Assembly (NCBI GenBank): GCA_016200125.1
Contig: JACQFK010000257.1
Coordinates: forward strand, 1-6,657
From: Planctomycetota bacterium
GTDB taxonomy: Bacteria; Planctomycetota; MHYJ01; JACPRB01
Length of the DNA stretch: 6,657 bases
Direction: 5' to 3'
In this document: positions 1 through 5,725 of the stretch, one piece after another
Numbering within the stretch: position 1 is the stretch's first letter
Layout: each line of letters begins with the position of its first letter
Position numbers and translations under genes: made by a program
Notes under the pieces: model-generated
Databases searched by the model: none
What the model was told of the DNA's origin: nothing
Seen by the model: the letters and a program-made list of their open reading frames with translations, nothing else

Positions 1-1
1 G

Positions 2-325
2 CCGTCGCCGCTGCTGGTGGGCGACGAGCTCTACATGGTGAGCGACCAGGGCGTCGCGACCTGCATCGACGCGAAGACGGGCAAGGTCCACTGGCAGGAG
101 CGGGTGGGCGGCGCCACGTCGGCCTCGCCGCTGTTCGCCGGGGGCAACATCTACTTCCTGGGCGAGGACGGCGCGACGACGATCGTGAAACCGGAGAAGA
201 CCTTCACGCAGGTCGGCAAGAACGAGCTGAAGGCGCGCACCTTCGCGTCCCCGGCGCCGATCGAAGGCGCGATGTTCTTCCGCACCGAGAAGGAACTGCT
301 CCGCATCGAGGCGGAGTCGAAGTAG
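2..325 (+). CDS. PQQ-type (BamB-like) beta-propeller repeat protein, C-terminal part
   Basis: This is the 3' end of a gene whose start lies before the window; 107 residues are visible, ending at TAG 323-325. The reading frame is open from base 2, so the GTG at 17 is internal. The sequence shows propeller blades of the PQQ/BamB type: a strand pattern PSPLLVGDELYMVSD, then the typical turn CIDAKTGKVHWQERVGG, and a second blade starting SASPLFAGGNIYFLGEDG. The last strands (ASPAPIEGAMFFRTEKELLRIE) close the propeller just before the stop. Such proteins are usually secreted or periplasmic, acting as scaffolds or, when PQQ is bound, as dehydrogenases. No catalytic residue is visible in this fragment, so BamB, quinoprotein and generic propeller cannot be separated. 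The stop is directly followed by the start of the next gene, so the two are probably co-transcribed. Confidence 0.8.
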   Translation, partial: PSPLLVGDELYMVSDQGVATCIDAKTGKVHWQERVGGATSASPLFAGGNIYFLGEDGATTIVKPEKTFTQVGKNELKARTFASPAPIEGAMFFRTEKELLRIEAESK

Positions 326-814
326 TTGGCGCCGGTTCCGCGTCTGGGCAGGTTCCTCCTTATTCTCGGTTTCCTCGGACTCCTTCGGTTGCTGCCGGAG
401 ATCTTCCGAGTCTTCACTTGGCATCACACGACCTACTCGGTGCTCATCACCTTGGACGCGATTCTGGCGCTGATGACCGGCGCCTCCGGCGAAGGGCTTT
501 CGAAAGGCGGTGACGGGGCGCCGAGGATGGCTCTGCGTGCGGCGGGAGTCACGCTGGCAACGTCTCTAGGATGGGGAATTCACCTCGCCCGCGAGCTTGC
601 GCGGCTTCTGAACGAGTCGGGAGGCGTGCTGGACTGGATTTTCATCCCGCGTCTGTTGTTCTATGCAGTCGCGGTGGCCTTCTGGCCCTATGGGGTCCGT
701 GCGCTGATCGTCGCCGCTCCACCGGAGTGCCGGAAGGGCCTCTGGCTGACCTTCGGAGCCTGGCTGGCGCTGGGTGCGGTCCTGGCTCTCATCCCGTACA
801 TCGCGATCCGGTAG
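326..814 (+). CDS. Hypothetical multi-pass inner-membrane protein
   Basis: I do not recognise this 162-residue protein. It is strongly hydrophobic, with likely membrane segments at about residues 9-26, 37-54, 69-87 (weak), 102-130 and 138-160, separated by short charged loops; there is no signal peptidase site. The TTG at 326 is chosen because it follows the previous stop codon with no gap, has GGAG at 313-316 nine bases upstream, and begins just before the first hydrophobic segment. The next in-frame ATG (residue 50) would remove two segments. By my hand count about 38 of 162 codons end in A or T, clearly more than in the genes downstream, so it may be a newer or weakly expressed gene. The even spread of hydrophobic segments over the whole frame argues that it is real. 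No function can be assigned from sequence or context. Confidence 0.6.
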   Translation: MAPVPRLGRFLLILGFLGLLRLLPEIFRVFTWHHTTYSVLITLDAILALMTGASGEGLSKGGDGAPRMALRAAGVTLATSLGWGIHLARELARLLNESGGVLDWIFIPRLLFYAVAVAFWPYGVRALIVAAPPECRKGLWLTFGAWLALGAVLALIPYIAIR

Positions 815-840
815 ACGTCGGAGAAAAAGACGGGTATAAG
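812..840 (+). promoter_or_regulatory. Candidate sigma70-type promoter for cobA-hemD
   Basis: A -35-like TAGACG (812-817, 4 of 6 matches to TTGACA, overlapping the upstream stop codon) lies 17 bases before a -10-like TATAAG (835-840, 5 of 6). Transcription would start near 847, at or just before the GTG at 849, giving a leaderless or nearly leaderless message. That conflicts with the purine-rich AAGGTGGGG at 838-846, which looks like a ribosome binding site and would then be outside the transcript. Either the gene is read from both a leaderless and a longer upstream transcript, or this match is chance. Confidence 0.35.
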
Positions 841-848
841 GTGGGGCC

Positions 849-2306
849 GTGCCTCTGGACAAAAAGGGCGTCGTCTACCTCGTCGGCGCCGGACCCGGCG
901 ACCTCGGACTCATCACGCACCGCGGCTTCACGCTCCTCGGGACGGCGGACGTCGTCGTCTACGACCACCTCGTGAACCCGAAGCTGCTCGATTTCGCGCC
1001 GCGCGCGCGCCACGTTTCCGCGGGAAAAAGGTCCGACACGCACACACTCGAGCAACCCGAGATCAACCGGCTCCTGGTGCGCGAGGCGAAGGCCGGCCGC
1101 AACGTCGTGCGCCTCAAGGGCGGCGACCTCAAGGGCGGCGACCCCTACATCTTCGGGCGCGGCGCCGAGGAAGCCGAGGCGCTGCAGCGGGCCGGAATCC
1201 CGTTCGAAGTCGTTCCGGGTGTCACGGCGGCCATCGGAGCGTCAACCTATACGGGAATCCCGCTGACGCACCGGGACCGGGCCTCGCAGGTGACCTTCGT
1301 CACCGGCCACACGAAAGACGGCGAGTTCGAGGCGGCCGACCTGCCGCGCCGCGGGACGCTCGTGGTCTATATGGGACTGAAATCGCTCGGGAAGATCGCG
1401 AAGAAGCTCGTCCGCATCGGCTGGGATCCGAAGACGCCGGCCGCGACGATCCAGTGGGCGACCACGCCGAGGCAGCGCACCGTGCGGGGGACGCTGTCGA
1501 CGATCGCGACGCTCGCGGCGAAGATCGACGCGCCCGCGGTGACGATCATCGGCCAGGTCGTCGATCTCGAGCGGCGCCTGCGCTGGTTCGAGAAGAAGCC
1601 GCTCTTCGGTCAGAAGATCGTGGTGACCCGCTCGCGCGAGCAGTCGAGCGAGCTGGCCCGCAAGTTCGAGGCGCTGGGCGCCGAGGTCGCGGTCTTCTCG
1701 ACGATCCGCATCCGGCCGCTGCGCGTGAAGCCCATCCGGATCAGCGGCTTCACCCATGTCGCCTTCACCAGCCGCACGGCGGTCGAGTACTTCTTCCCGA
1801 ACCTGGCGGGCGACGCGCGCTCGCTGGCCGGCACGAAAGTCTGCGCGGTGGGCGACCAGACGGCGCGGGCGCTCATCGAGCGGGGCATCAAGCCGGACCT
1901 CGTCGCCGCCGAGTTCACGAGCCGCTCCCTCGCGCGGGAGCTGGCGCAGAAGGGGATGAAGGGCGCCCATGTCTTCCATCCCGGCGCCAACCTGATGAAC
2001 CCCGATTTCCAGAAGCTGCTGACGAAGGTCGGCGCGAAGGTCACCGACCTCGTCCTCTACAGCATCGACAAGGTCGCGCCGGAGAACGTCGAGGCGGTGG
2101 ACGACGCCGACTGGATCACCTTCGCGAGCTCGCAGACGGTGAGGAATTTCATGGAGGCGGTGGGCAGCCGGACGATCCGCGCGAAGATCGCCTGCATCGG
2201 CCCGATCACGGCGAAGACGGCGCGGGAGTACGGGCTCAAGGTTGCCGTCGTCCCCAGGAAATTCACGTTCGATGCATTGATTCAGGCGATAGTGAAGAGC
2301 GTATGA
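849..2306 (+). CDS. cobA-hemD: Bifunctional uroporphyrinogen-III C-methyltransferase / uroporphyrinogen-III synthase
   Basis: A 485-residue cytoplasmic fusion. The N-terminal half (about 8-245) is a SAM-dependent uroporphyrinogen-III methyltransferase making precorrin-2: glycine-rich VYLVGAGPGD (9-18), VVVYDHLVNP (35-44), GKR (59-61), FGRGAEEAEAL, EVVPGVTAA (120-128), GIPLTHRD and VTIIGQVV. D39, K60 and R88 fall where Asp248, Lys270 and Arg298 sit in the homologous CysG domain, judged by motif spacing. The C-terminal half (about 253-485) is HemD, which cyclises and inverts hydroxymethylbilane: GQKIVVTRSREQ, FTHVAFTSRTAVEYF, VCAVGDQTARAL, ITFASSQTVRNFM and ACIGPITAKTA. CobA-HemD fusions are known in several bacterial groups. 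The GTG start follows AAGGTGG and puts the first strand at the usual distance. The stop overlaps the hemB ATG as ATGA. The oddity is a doubled LKGGD at residues 89-98 within the SAM-binding motif (see the repeat at 1113-1142); without it the domain looks entirely normal. Confidence 0.95.
   Translation: MPLDKKGVVYLVGAGPGDLGLITHRGFTLLGTADVVVYDHLVNPKLLDFAPRARHVSAGKRSDTHTLEQPEINRLLVREAKAGRNVVRLKGGDLKGGDPYIFGRGAEEAEALQRAGIPFEVVPGVTAAIGASTYTGIPLTHRDRASQVTFVTGHTKDGEFEAADLPRRGTLVVYMGLKSLGKIAKKLVRIGWDPKTPAATIQWATTPRQRTVRGTLSTIATLAAKIDAPAVTIIGQVVDLERRLRWFEKKPLFGQKIVVTRSREQSSELARKFEALGAEVAVFSTIRIRPLRVKPIRISGFTHVAFTSRTAVEYFFPNLAGDARSLAGTKVCAVGDQTARALIERGIKPDLVAAEFTSRSLARELAQKGMKGAHVFHPGANLMNPDFQKLLTKVGAKVTDLVLYSIDKVAPENVEAVDDADWITFASSQTVRNFMEAVGSRTIRAKIACIGPITAKTAREYGLKVAVVPRKFTFDALIQAIVKSV
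1113..1142 (+). repeat. Perfect 15-bp tandem duplication inside the CobA SAM-binding motif
   Basis: CTCAAGGGCGGCGAC occurs twice with no gap (1113-1127 and 1128-1142), in frame, so the protein reads RLKGGD-LKGGD-PYIFGRG instead of the family's RLKGGDP(F/Y)xFGRG. Five extra residues therefore sit between R88 and the PYIFGRG strand. Both copies are identical at every base including wobble positions, which suggests a recent duplication or a sequencing/assembly artefact. Confidence 0.95.
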
Positions 2307-3250
2307 AGACACGACTTCGGAACCTGCGGCGGTCGCCCGGCCTGCGGAAGCTCGTGCGCGAGACCGAGCTCTCGCCGGACGACTTCGTGATGCCCTATTT
2401 CGTGCGGCCTGGGAAGGGCGTGCGGCAGCCGATCACGTCGATGCCCGGCCAGTTCCAGTTCTCCATCGACGAACTGCTCAAGGAGGCTCGGGGGCTGGTC
2501 AAGACGGGCGTGGGCTCGCTGATCCTGTTTGGCATCCCGGCGAGCAAGGACGCCAGGGGGACGGGCGGCTGGGCGAAGAACGGCATCGTCCAGCAGGCCG
2601 TGAGGGCGCTGAAGGACGCGCTGCCGGACCTGGTCGTCATCACGGACGTCTGCATGTGCGAGTACACCGACCACGGCCACTGCGGGGTCCTGAAGGGGCG
2701 CGAGGTCGACAACGACGCGACGCTGCCGATTCTGCAGAAGATCGCGGTCTCCCATGTGGAAGCCGGGGCGGACGTCGTGGCTCCGAGCGGGATGATGGAC
2801 GGGGTGGTGGGGGCGCTGCGGAGCGCGCTGCCGAAGGCGACGATCCTGTCGTATGCGGCGAAGTACGCGAGCGCGTTCTACGGGCCCTTCCGCGAGGCGG
2901 CCGGGTCGGCGCCGCAGTTCGGCGACCGCCAGGCCTACCAGATGGACGTCGCCAACGGCGACGAGGCGATGCGGGAGATCGACCTTGATCTTCGCGAAGG
3001 AGCGGATATAATCATGGTCAAACCGGCGCTCGCCTATCTTGACATCATCCGGCGGGCGAAGGAGAAGTTCGGCTGCCCGATGGCCGCGTACAACGTCAGC
3101 GGCGAGTACGCGATGATCAAGGCGGCCGGGGAGAGAGGGTGGATCGATGAGAAGAAGGTCATTCTCGAAGTCCTCACCTCCATCAAGCGGGCCGGGTCGG
3201 ATTTCATCCTGACCTATTTTGCGAGGGGGGCGGCCGCGTGGATAACCTGA
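2303..3250 (+). CDS. hemB: Delta-aminolevulinic acid dehydratase (porphobilinogen synthase), zinc type
   Basis: A 315-residue cytoplasmic enzyme that condenses two 5-aminolevulinate molecules to porphobilinogen, the first shared pyrrole of heme, siroheme and cobalamin; members are usually about 320-330 residues. It begins with RLRNLRRSPGLRKLVRET and DFVMPYFV, typical of the family. The metal site is DVCMCEYTDHGHCG (115-128) with cysteines 117, 119 and 127, the zinc-binding rather than the magnesium form. The Schiff-base lysines are K187 (SYAAKYASAFYGPFREA) and K240 (IIMVKPALAYLDIIR). QAYQMD (210-215) and YNVSGEYAMI (263-272) are also conserved. The frame is open for a long way upstream, but that extension is arginine-rich shadow of cobA-hemD, so the ATG at 2303, which overlaps the preceding stop, is the start. 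It feeds the pathway that CobA-HemD completes, with HemC missing from the window. Its last 13 bases overlap scpB. An internal promoter-like site lies at 2985-3012. Confidence 0.97.
   Translation: MKTRLRNLRRSPGLRKLVRETELSPDDFVMPYFVRPGKGVRQPITSMPGQFQFSIDELLKEARGLVKTGVGSLILFGIPASKDARGTGGWAKNGIVQQAVRALKDALPDLVVITDVCMCEYTDHGHCGVLKGREVDNDATLPILQKIAVSHVEAGADVVAPSGMMDGVVGALRSALPKATILSYAAKYASAFYGPFREAAGSAPQFGDRQAYQMDVANGDEAMREIDLDLREGADIIMVKPALAYLDIIRRAKEKFGCPMAAYNVSGEYAMIKAAGERGWIDEKKVILEVLTSIKRAGSDFILTYFARGAAAWIT
2985..3012 (+). promoter_or_regulatory. Candidate internal sigma70-type promoter within hemB, facing scpB
   Basis: TTGATC (2985-2990) and a perfect TATAAT (3007-3012) are separated by 16 bases. 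The predicted start near 3019 would give scpB a leader of about 220 bases. The surrounding codons (CTT, GAT, CTT, GAA, GGA, GAT, ATA, AAA) are atypical for this gene, which otherwise nearly always ends codons in G or C. That is what would be expected if the DNA were also held to a promoter sequence. It remains a motif-based inference. Confidence 0.4.
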
Positions 3251-3750
3251 AGCAAGGCGTCGAGGCGATCCTGTTCACCTGCGACGAGCCCATGACGCTC
3301 GGGCGCCTGAAGGACGTGTTCCCGGAGGCCAAGCCGGACGAGATCCGGGAGGCGCTGGGGCTGCTCAAGACGGAGTACGAGCAGACCGGCCGCGCCTTCT
3401 CGCTCGAGGAGATCGCCGGCGGCTACCAGTTGTTGACCCGTTCCCAGCACGCCGATATAATCGCCAAGCTCAAGAAGGCAAAGGCGGACCGGAAGCTGTC
3501 CACCGCGGCGCTGGAGACCCTGGCGATCATCGCGTACAAGCAGCCGATCAAGAGGGTCGATCTGGAGGCCATCCGCGGGGCCGCGTCGGGAGAGCTGATC
3601 CGGGCGCTGATGGAGCGGAGCCTCGTCAAGATTGTCGGGCGCGAGGAGATCCCCGGGTCGCCGCTCCAGTACGGGACGACGAAGGAGTTCCTGGACACCT
3701 TCGGTATCAACGCGATCGAGGATCTGCCGCGCCCTGAAGAGGTCAAATGA
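3238..3750 (+). CDS. scpB: Segregation and condensation protein B (SMC-ScpAB complex)
   Basis: A 170-residue cytoplasmic protein. ScpB dimers bind the kleisin ScpA and with SMC form the bacterial condensin that compacts and separates chromosomes. Two winged-helix domains are evident: the first at about 3-80 (KQGVEAILFTCDEPMTL, then FSLEEIAGGYQLLTR), the second at about 88-165 with the family signature ALETLAIIAYKQPI (91-104), EAIRGAAS (110-117), YGTTKEFLDTFGI (145-157) and EDLP (161-164). The usual GRP before the conserved tyrosine is GSP here (140-142), a minor change. GTG at 3238 is chosen because GAGGGGGG (3223-3230) lies seven bases upstream and family members start close to this motif. 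It overlaps hemB by 13 bases and its stop overlaps the next ATG. scpA, its usual partner in adjacent position, is not in the window. Confidence 0.96.
   Translation: MDNLKQGVEAILFTCDEPMTLGRLKDVFPEAKPDEIREALGLLKTEYEQTGRAFSLEEIAGGYQLLTRSQHADIIAKLKKAKADRKLSTAALETLAIIAYKQPIKRVDLEAIRGAASGELIRALMERSLVKIVGREEIPGSPLQYGTTKEFLDTFGINAIEDLPRPEEVK
3433..3461 (+). promoter_or_regulatory. Near-consensus internal sigma70-type promoter within scpB, facing the PpiD-like gene
   Basis: TTGACC (3433-3438, 5 of 6) and TATAAT (3456-3461, 6 of 6) are separated by exactly 17 bases, so 11 of 12 consensus positions match with optimal spacing. This would be rare by chance in DNA this GC-rich. The bases fall on codons TTG-TTG-ACC-CGT and GAT-ATA-ATC, which include rare leucine and isoleucine codons for this genome. 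The predicted start is near 3468, giving the gene at 3747 a leader of about 280 bases. No transcript evidence is available. Confidence 0.5.
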
Positions 3751-5549
3751 ATTTCAGCTTCCAGAAGTTCGTCCACAAGTCCACCCGCGGGCTCTTCGCC
3801 TTCATCGTCGTCATCATGGTGGTCCCGCTCGTCCTCTGGGGCTACATGGGGAAGAGCGGCATGGAGAAGGAGGAGGACAAGGGCGACGCGGGCGTCCTCT
3901 ACGGCACGATCCACATCTCCAAAGGCGAATTCAACCGCCACCTGGGGACCGCCCCCGCCAGCTGGTGGGGCAAGAAGTACGACGAGCCCATGACGCTGAT
4001 GCTCATGCGCTACGGCCGCATGCCGGAGCCCCCGAAGACGGCGGACCTCCAGAAGCAGGCCTGGGAGGACATCATCCTCCTCCGCGAAGCGAAGGCCAAC
4101 GGGATCGACGCGACCGAGCATGAGTCGCTCGTCGAGATGCGGGAGATCTTCCAGCGCTTCGCCCCGCGCGCGGAGTATTCCGACGAGATCATGAACCGGA
4201 TCGCGACCGACCTCTTCCACGTCTCGTTCTCGTCGTTCCAGGCCTGGATCCACGAGCACGTCATGATCGAGAAGCTGCTGAACCTGATCAGCAATTCAGA
4301 GTTCGCGGACTACGACAAGGTCTACGACCGCCTCATGACCGGCCACCAGATGGCGCGGGTCTGGTACGCGTCCTTCGATCCCAAGGACTACCTGAAGGAC
4401 GTGAAGACGCCGACCACCGACGAGATCGCCGGCTACTACCAGAAGAACAAGGAGAAGTTCAAGGTCCCGGGCAAGGTCCTCGTGTCGTACCTGATGGCCG
4501 ACGCCGAGGAGCTGAAGAAGAAGGAGCCCGAGCCCAGCGAGGCCGAGATCAAGAAGTACTACGACGACAACATGAAAATCGAGTTCGCCAAGCCCCACGA
4601 GCATCATCCCGGCGAGGAGCACAAGCCCGACGAGAAGCCGGAGTACAAGTCGTTCGACGAGGTGAAGGGGGAGATCCCCAACAAGATCAAGCAGAAGGCC
4701 GCCGACCTCAAGGCGGCGGAGATCATGGCGAAGGTCGACGTCGCGCTCGGCGCCGCGGCCACCGCGAACAACAACAAGTATCCCGACGACGTCTTCGACC
4801 AGCTCAAGAAGCAATTCGAGAAGGACAAGATCGATCTGGTCCACGACATCACGACCTCCTTCGACCCGAAGCAGGTCGAGGACGTCGAGAAGACCGTCGG
4901 CTCCGGCAGCAACCTGGGGACCTGGGCCTTCGACGGGAACACGAAGGTCGGCGACGTCTCGCAGAAGGTGCGCACCGGCAAGGGCGTGGTGCTCTTCCGG
5001 CTGCAGAAGAAGATCGACGCGCTGGACCCCGGCATCACCGAGCGCATCCGCGAGTCGATCGTGAAGGAGCTCCAGAAGGAGCAGGTCAAGAAGAAGACCC
5101 AGCTGGCCGCCAACAACGTCGTGCAGGAGATCACGACGCACGGGATGATCTCCGCGCGGATGAAGCATCCGCTGGACTGGCGCCTGACGCGGTACTTCAA
5201 GGTCGGCGGCGGCGATACGGGGATCGATGATGCCCAGTTGGGCCAGGCGATCGGCCGGCAGGTCGGGCAGCTCAAGCCGGGGAAGGCGACGATGCTGCCG
5301 GGCACGAACATCCAGAACAAGGACAAGGCCGACTGGGCCTACGTGGTCTACCTCGAGGACCTGGCGGACGTGCCTCCGGAGGACGCGAGCGCGCAGTTCA
5401 CGGGCCAGCGCCGGGGCCTGGACGAGGAGGCGAAGAAGCGCTACCGGGACGTGTTCATCCAGGACACGGTGAACAGCGCCCGCGTCGAGCTGGATCCGTC
5501 GATGAAGAAAACTGACGCCGCGCCGACGGATTCCGCCCCCAATCCGTAA
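3747..5549 (+). CDS. Membrane-anchored PpiD/SurA-like periplasmic chaperone (parvulin-like, apparently non-catalytic)
   Basis: A 600-residue protein with a short cytoplasmic N-terminus, one membrane helix at about 17-34 (LFAFIVVIMVVPLVLWGYMG) and a large charged exported part, the layout of PpiD. Residues about 50-215 are helical and fit the SurA_N/PpiD chaperone core (HISKGEFNRHL, QAWEDIILLREAKANGI). The segment IAGYYQKNKEKFKVPGKVLV (227-246) is typical of the linker before a PpiD parvulin domain, and a similar unit returns at 264-280. A parvulin-like end, GSGSNLGTWAFDGNTKVGDV then GKGVVLFRLQKKIDA (385-425), follows, and a second related unit runs from about 480 to 545. I find no convincing parvulin active-site histidine/cysteine set, so it is probably a folding helper without isomerase activity. 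A histidine-rich loop, HEHHPGEEH (284-292), is unusual. The start ATG overlaps the scpB stop and has GAGG four bases upstream. Confidence 0.75.
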   Translation: MNFSFQKFVHKSTRGLFAFIVVIMVVPLVLWGYMGKSGMEKEEDKGDAGVLYGTIHISKGEFNRHLGTAPASWWGKKYDEPMTLMLMRYGRMPEPPKTADLQKQAWEDIILLREAKANGIDATEHESLVEMREIFQRFAPRAEYSDEIMNRIATDLFHVSFSSFQAWIHEHVMIEKLLNLISNSEFADYDKVYDRLMTGHQMARVWYASFDPKDYLKDVKTPTTDEIAGYYQKNKEKFKVPGKVLVSYLMADAEELKKKEPEPSEAEIKKYYDDNMKIEFAKPHEHHPGEEHKPDEKPEYKSFDEVKGEIPNKIKQKAADLKAAEIMAKVDVALGAAATANNNKYPDDVFDQLKKQFEKDKIDLVHDITTSFDPKQVEDVEKTVGSGSNLGTWAFDGNTKVGDVSQKVRTGKGVVLFRLQKKIDALDPGITERIRESIVKELQKEQVKKKTQLAANNVVQEITTHGMISARMKHPLDWRLTRYFKVGGGDTGIDDAQLGQAIGRQVGQLKPGKATMLPGTNIQNKDKADWAYVVYLEDLADVPPEDASAQFTGQRRGLDEEAKKRYRDVFIQDTVNSARVELDPSMKKTDAAPTDSAPNP

Positions 5550-5555
5550 ATTGTA

Positions 5556-5564
5556 TGTTATAAT
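5556..5564 (+). promoter_or_regulatory. Extended -10 promoter for the SH3-domain gene
   Basis: TGTTATAAT contains a perfect TATAAT (5559-5564) preceded by the TGn extension. The -35 region at the proper distance (around 5536-5541, CCCCCA) has no match, which extended -10 promoters can tolerate. It sits just after the stop of the upstream gene in the only AT-rich gap of the window. Transcription would start near 5571 and leave an untranslated leader of about 155 bases before 5726. Confidence 0.6.
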
Positions 5565-5567
5565 GTT

Positions 5568-5593
5568 CCTGTCGCGAGGAGAGACGCGGCAGG
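5568..5593 (+). other. Stem-loop at the predicted 5' end of the SH3-domain transcript
   Basis: CCTGTCGCG (5568-5576) pairs with CGCGGCAGG (5585-5593) over nine positions with a single U-G wobble, enclosing the purine loop AGGAGAGA. There is no run of T after the stem (the next bases are GGTAACG), so it is not a good intrinsic terminator for the preceding operon, although it could act as a weak one. Its place at the expected transcription start suggests a 5' stabilising or regulatory hairpin. The loop carries a Shine-Dalgarno-like AGGAG. Confidence 0.5.
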
Positions 5594-5627
5594 GGTAACG
5601 TGGGGCCGTACAAGAGAGAGGGGAAAC

Positions 5628-5657
5628 ATGCGCATCACTTCAGCCAACTCATCCTGA
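5628..5657 (+). CDS. Possible 9-residue leader peptide ORF (MRITSANSS)
   Basis: ATG at 5628 is preceded by the purine-rich AGAGAGGGG (5615-5623) four bases upstream and runs nine codons to TGA 5655-5657. The ribosome-binding context GAGAGGGGAAACATG closely resembles that of the next gene (GAGAGGGGGACATG, 5715-5728), so ribosomes could plausibly start here. The peptide has no run of a single amino acid that would point to a classical attenuator. It ends 68 bases before the next start. It may equally be an untranslated part of the leader. Confidence 0.25.
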   Translation: MRITSANSS

Positions 5658-5710
5658 ACATTCCGTGGATTCCCTGTTCACACTGACCTGTCGACATTGA
5701 AATTTTTATC

Positions 5711-5723
5711 GGAGGAGAGGGGG
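5711..5723 (+). promoter_or_regulatory. Strong ribosome binding site for the SH3-domain gene
   Basis: GGAGGAGAGGGGG follows an AT-rich stretch (AAATTTTTATC, 5700-5710) that should remain unpaired. The GGAGG core (5711-5715) is 10 bases from ATG 5726 and 13 from the adjacent in-frame ATG 5729, so either could serve; the first is annotated because of the better spacing to the core. Confidence 0.7.
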
Positions 5724-5725
5724 AC

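Noticed and set aside
841..850. Shared 10-mer GTGGGGCCGT before cobA-hemD (841-850) and in the leader at 5600-5609
   Set aside because: The positions differ relative to promoter and start, and one short G-rich match in 6.6 kb of GC-rich DNA is weak evidence of an operator.
1454..2302. Long upstream in-frame extension of hemB
   Set aside because: It is very rich in arginine and glycine, lies wholly over cobA-hemD in another frame, and HemB family members start at the ATG at 2303.
2277..2307. Promoter-like TTGATT and TATGAA around the hemB start
   Set aside because: The -10 match is poor, the spacing is 19 bases or forces an overlap with the start codon, and the gene is translationally coupled to cobA-hemD.
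1242..2312. 356-codon open frame on the minus strand opposite cobA-hemD
   Set aside because: Arg/Asp/Leu-rich composition typical of an antisense shadow in GC-rich DNA; no recognisable motif, and the opposite strand holds a clear gene.
4296..5168. 290-codon leucine/valine-rich minus-strand frame opposite the PpiD-like gene
   Set aside because: Its composition is the reverse complement of lysine/glutamate/aspartate codons on the plus strand, so it is a shadow.
5568..5593. Rho-independent terminator for the cobA-hemD to PpiD-like operon
   Set aside because: The stem is good but no T-run follows it, and it lies just downstream of a -10 element, so a 5' leader hairpin is the better reading.
5656..5679. 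GAACA/TGTTC inverted repeat in the leader
   Set aside because: Only five base pairs around a 14-base loop; too weak to call as an operator or structure.
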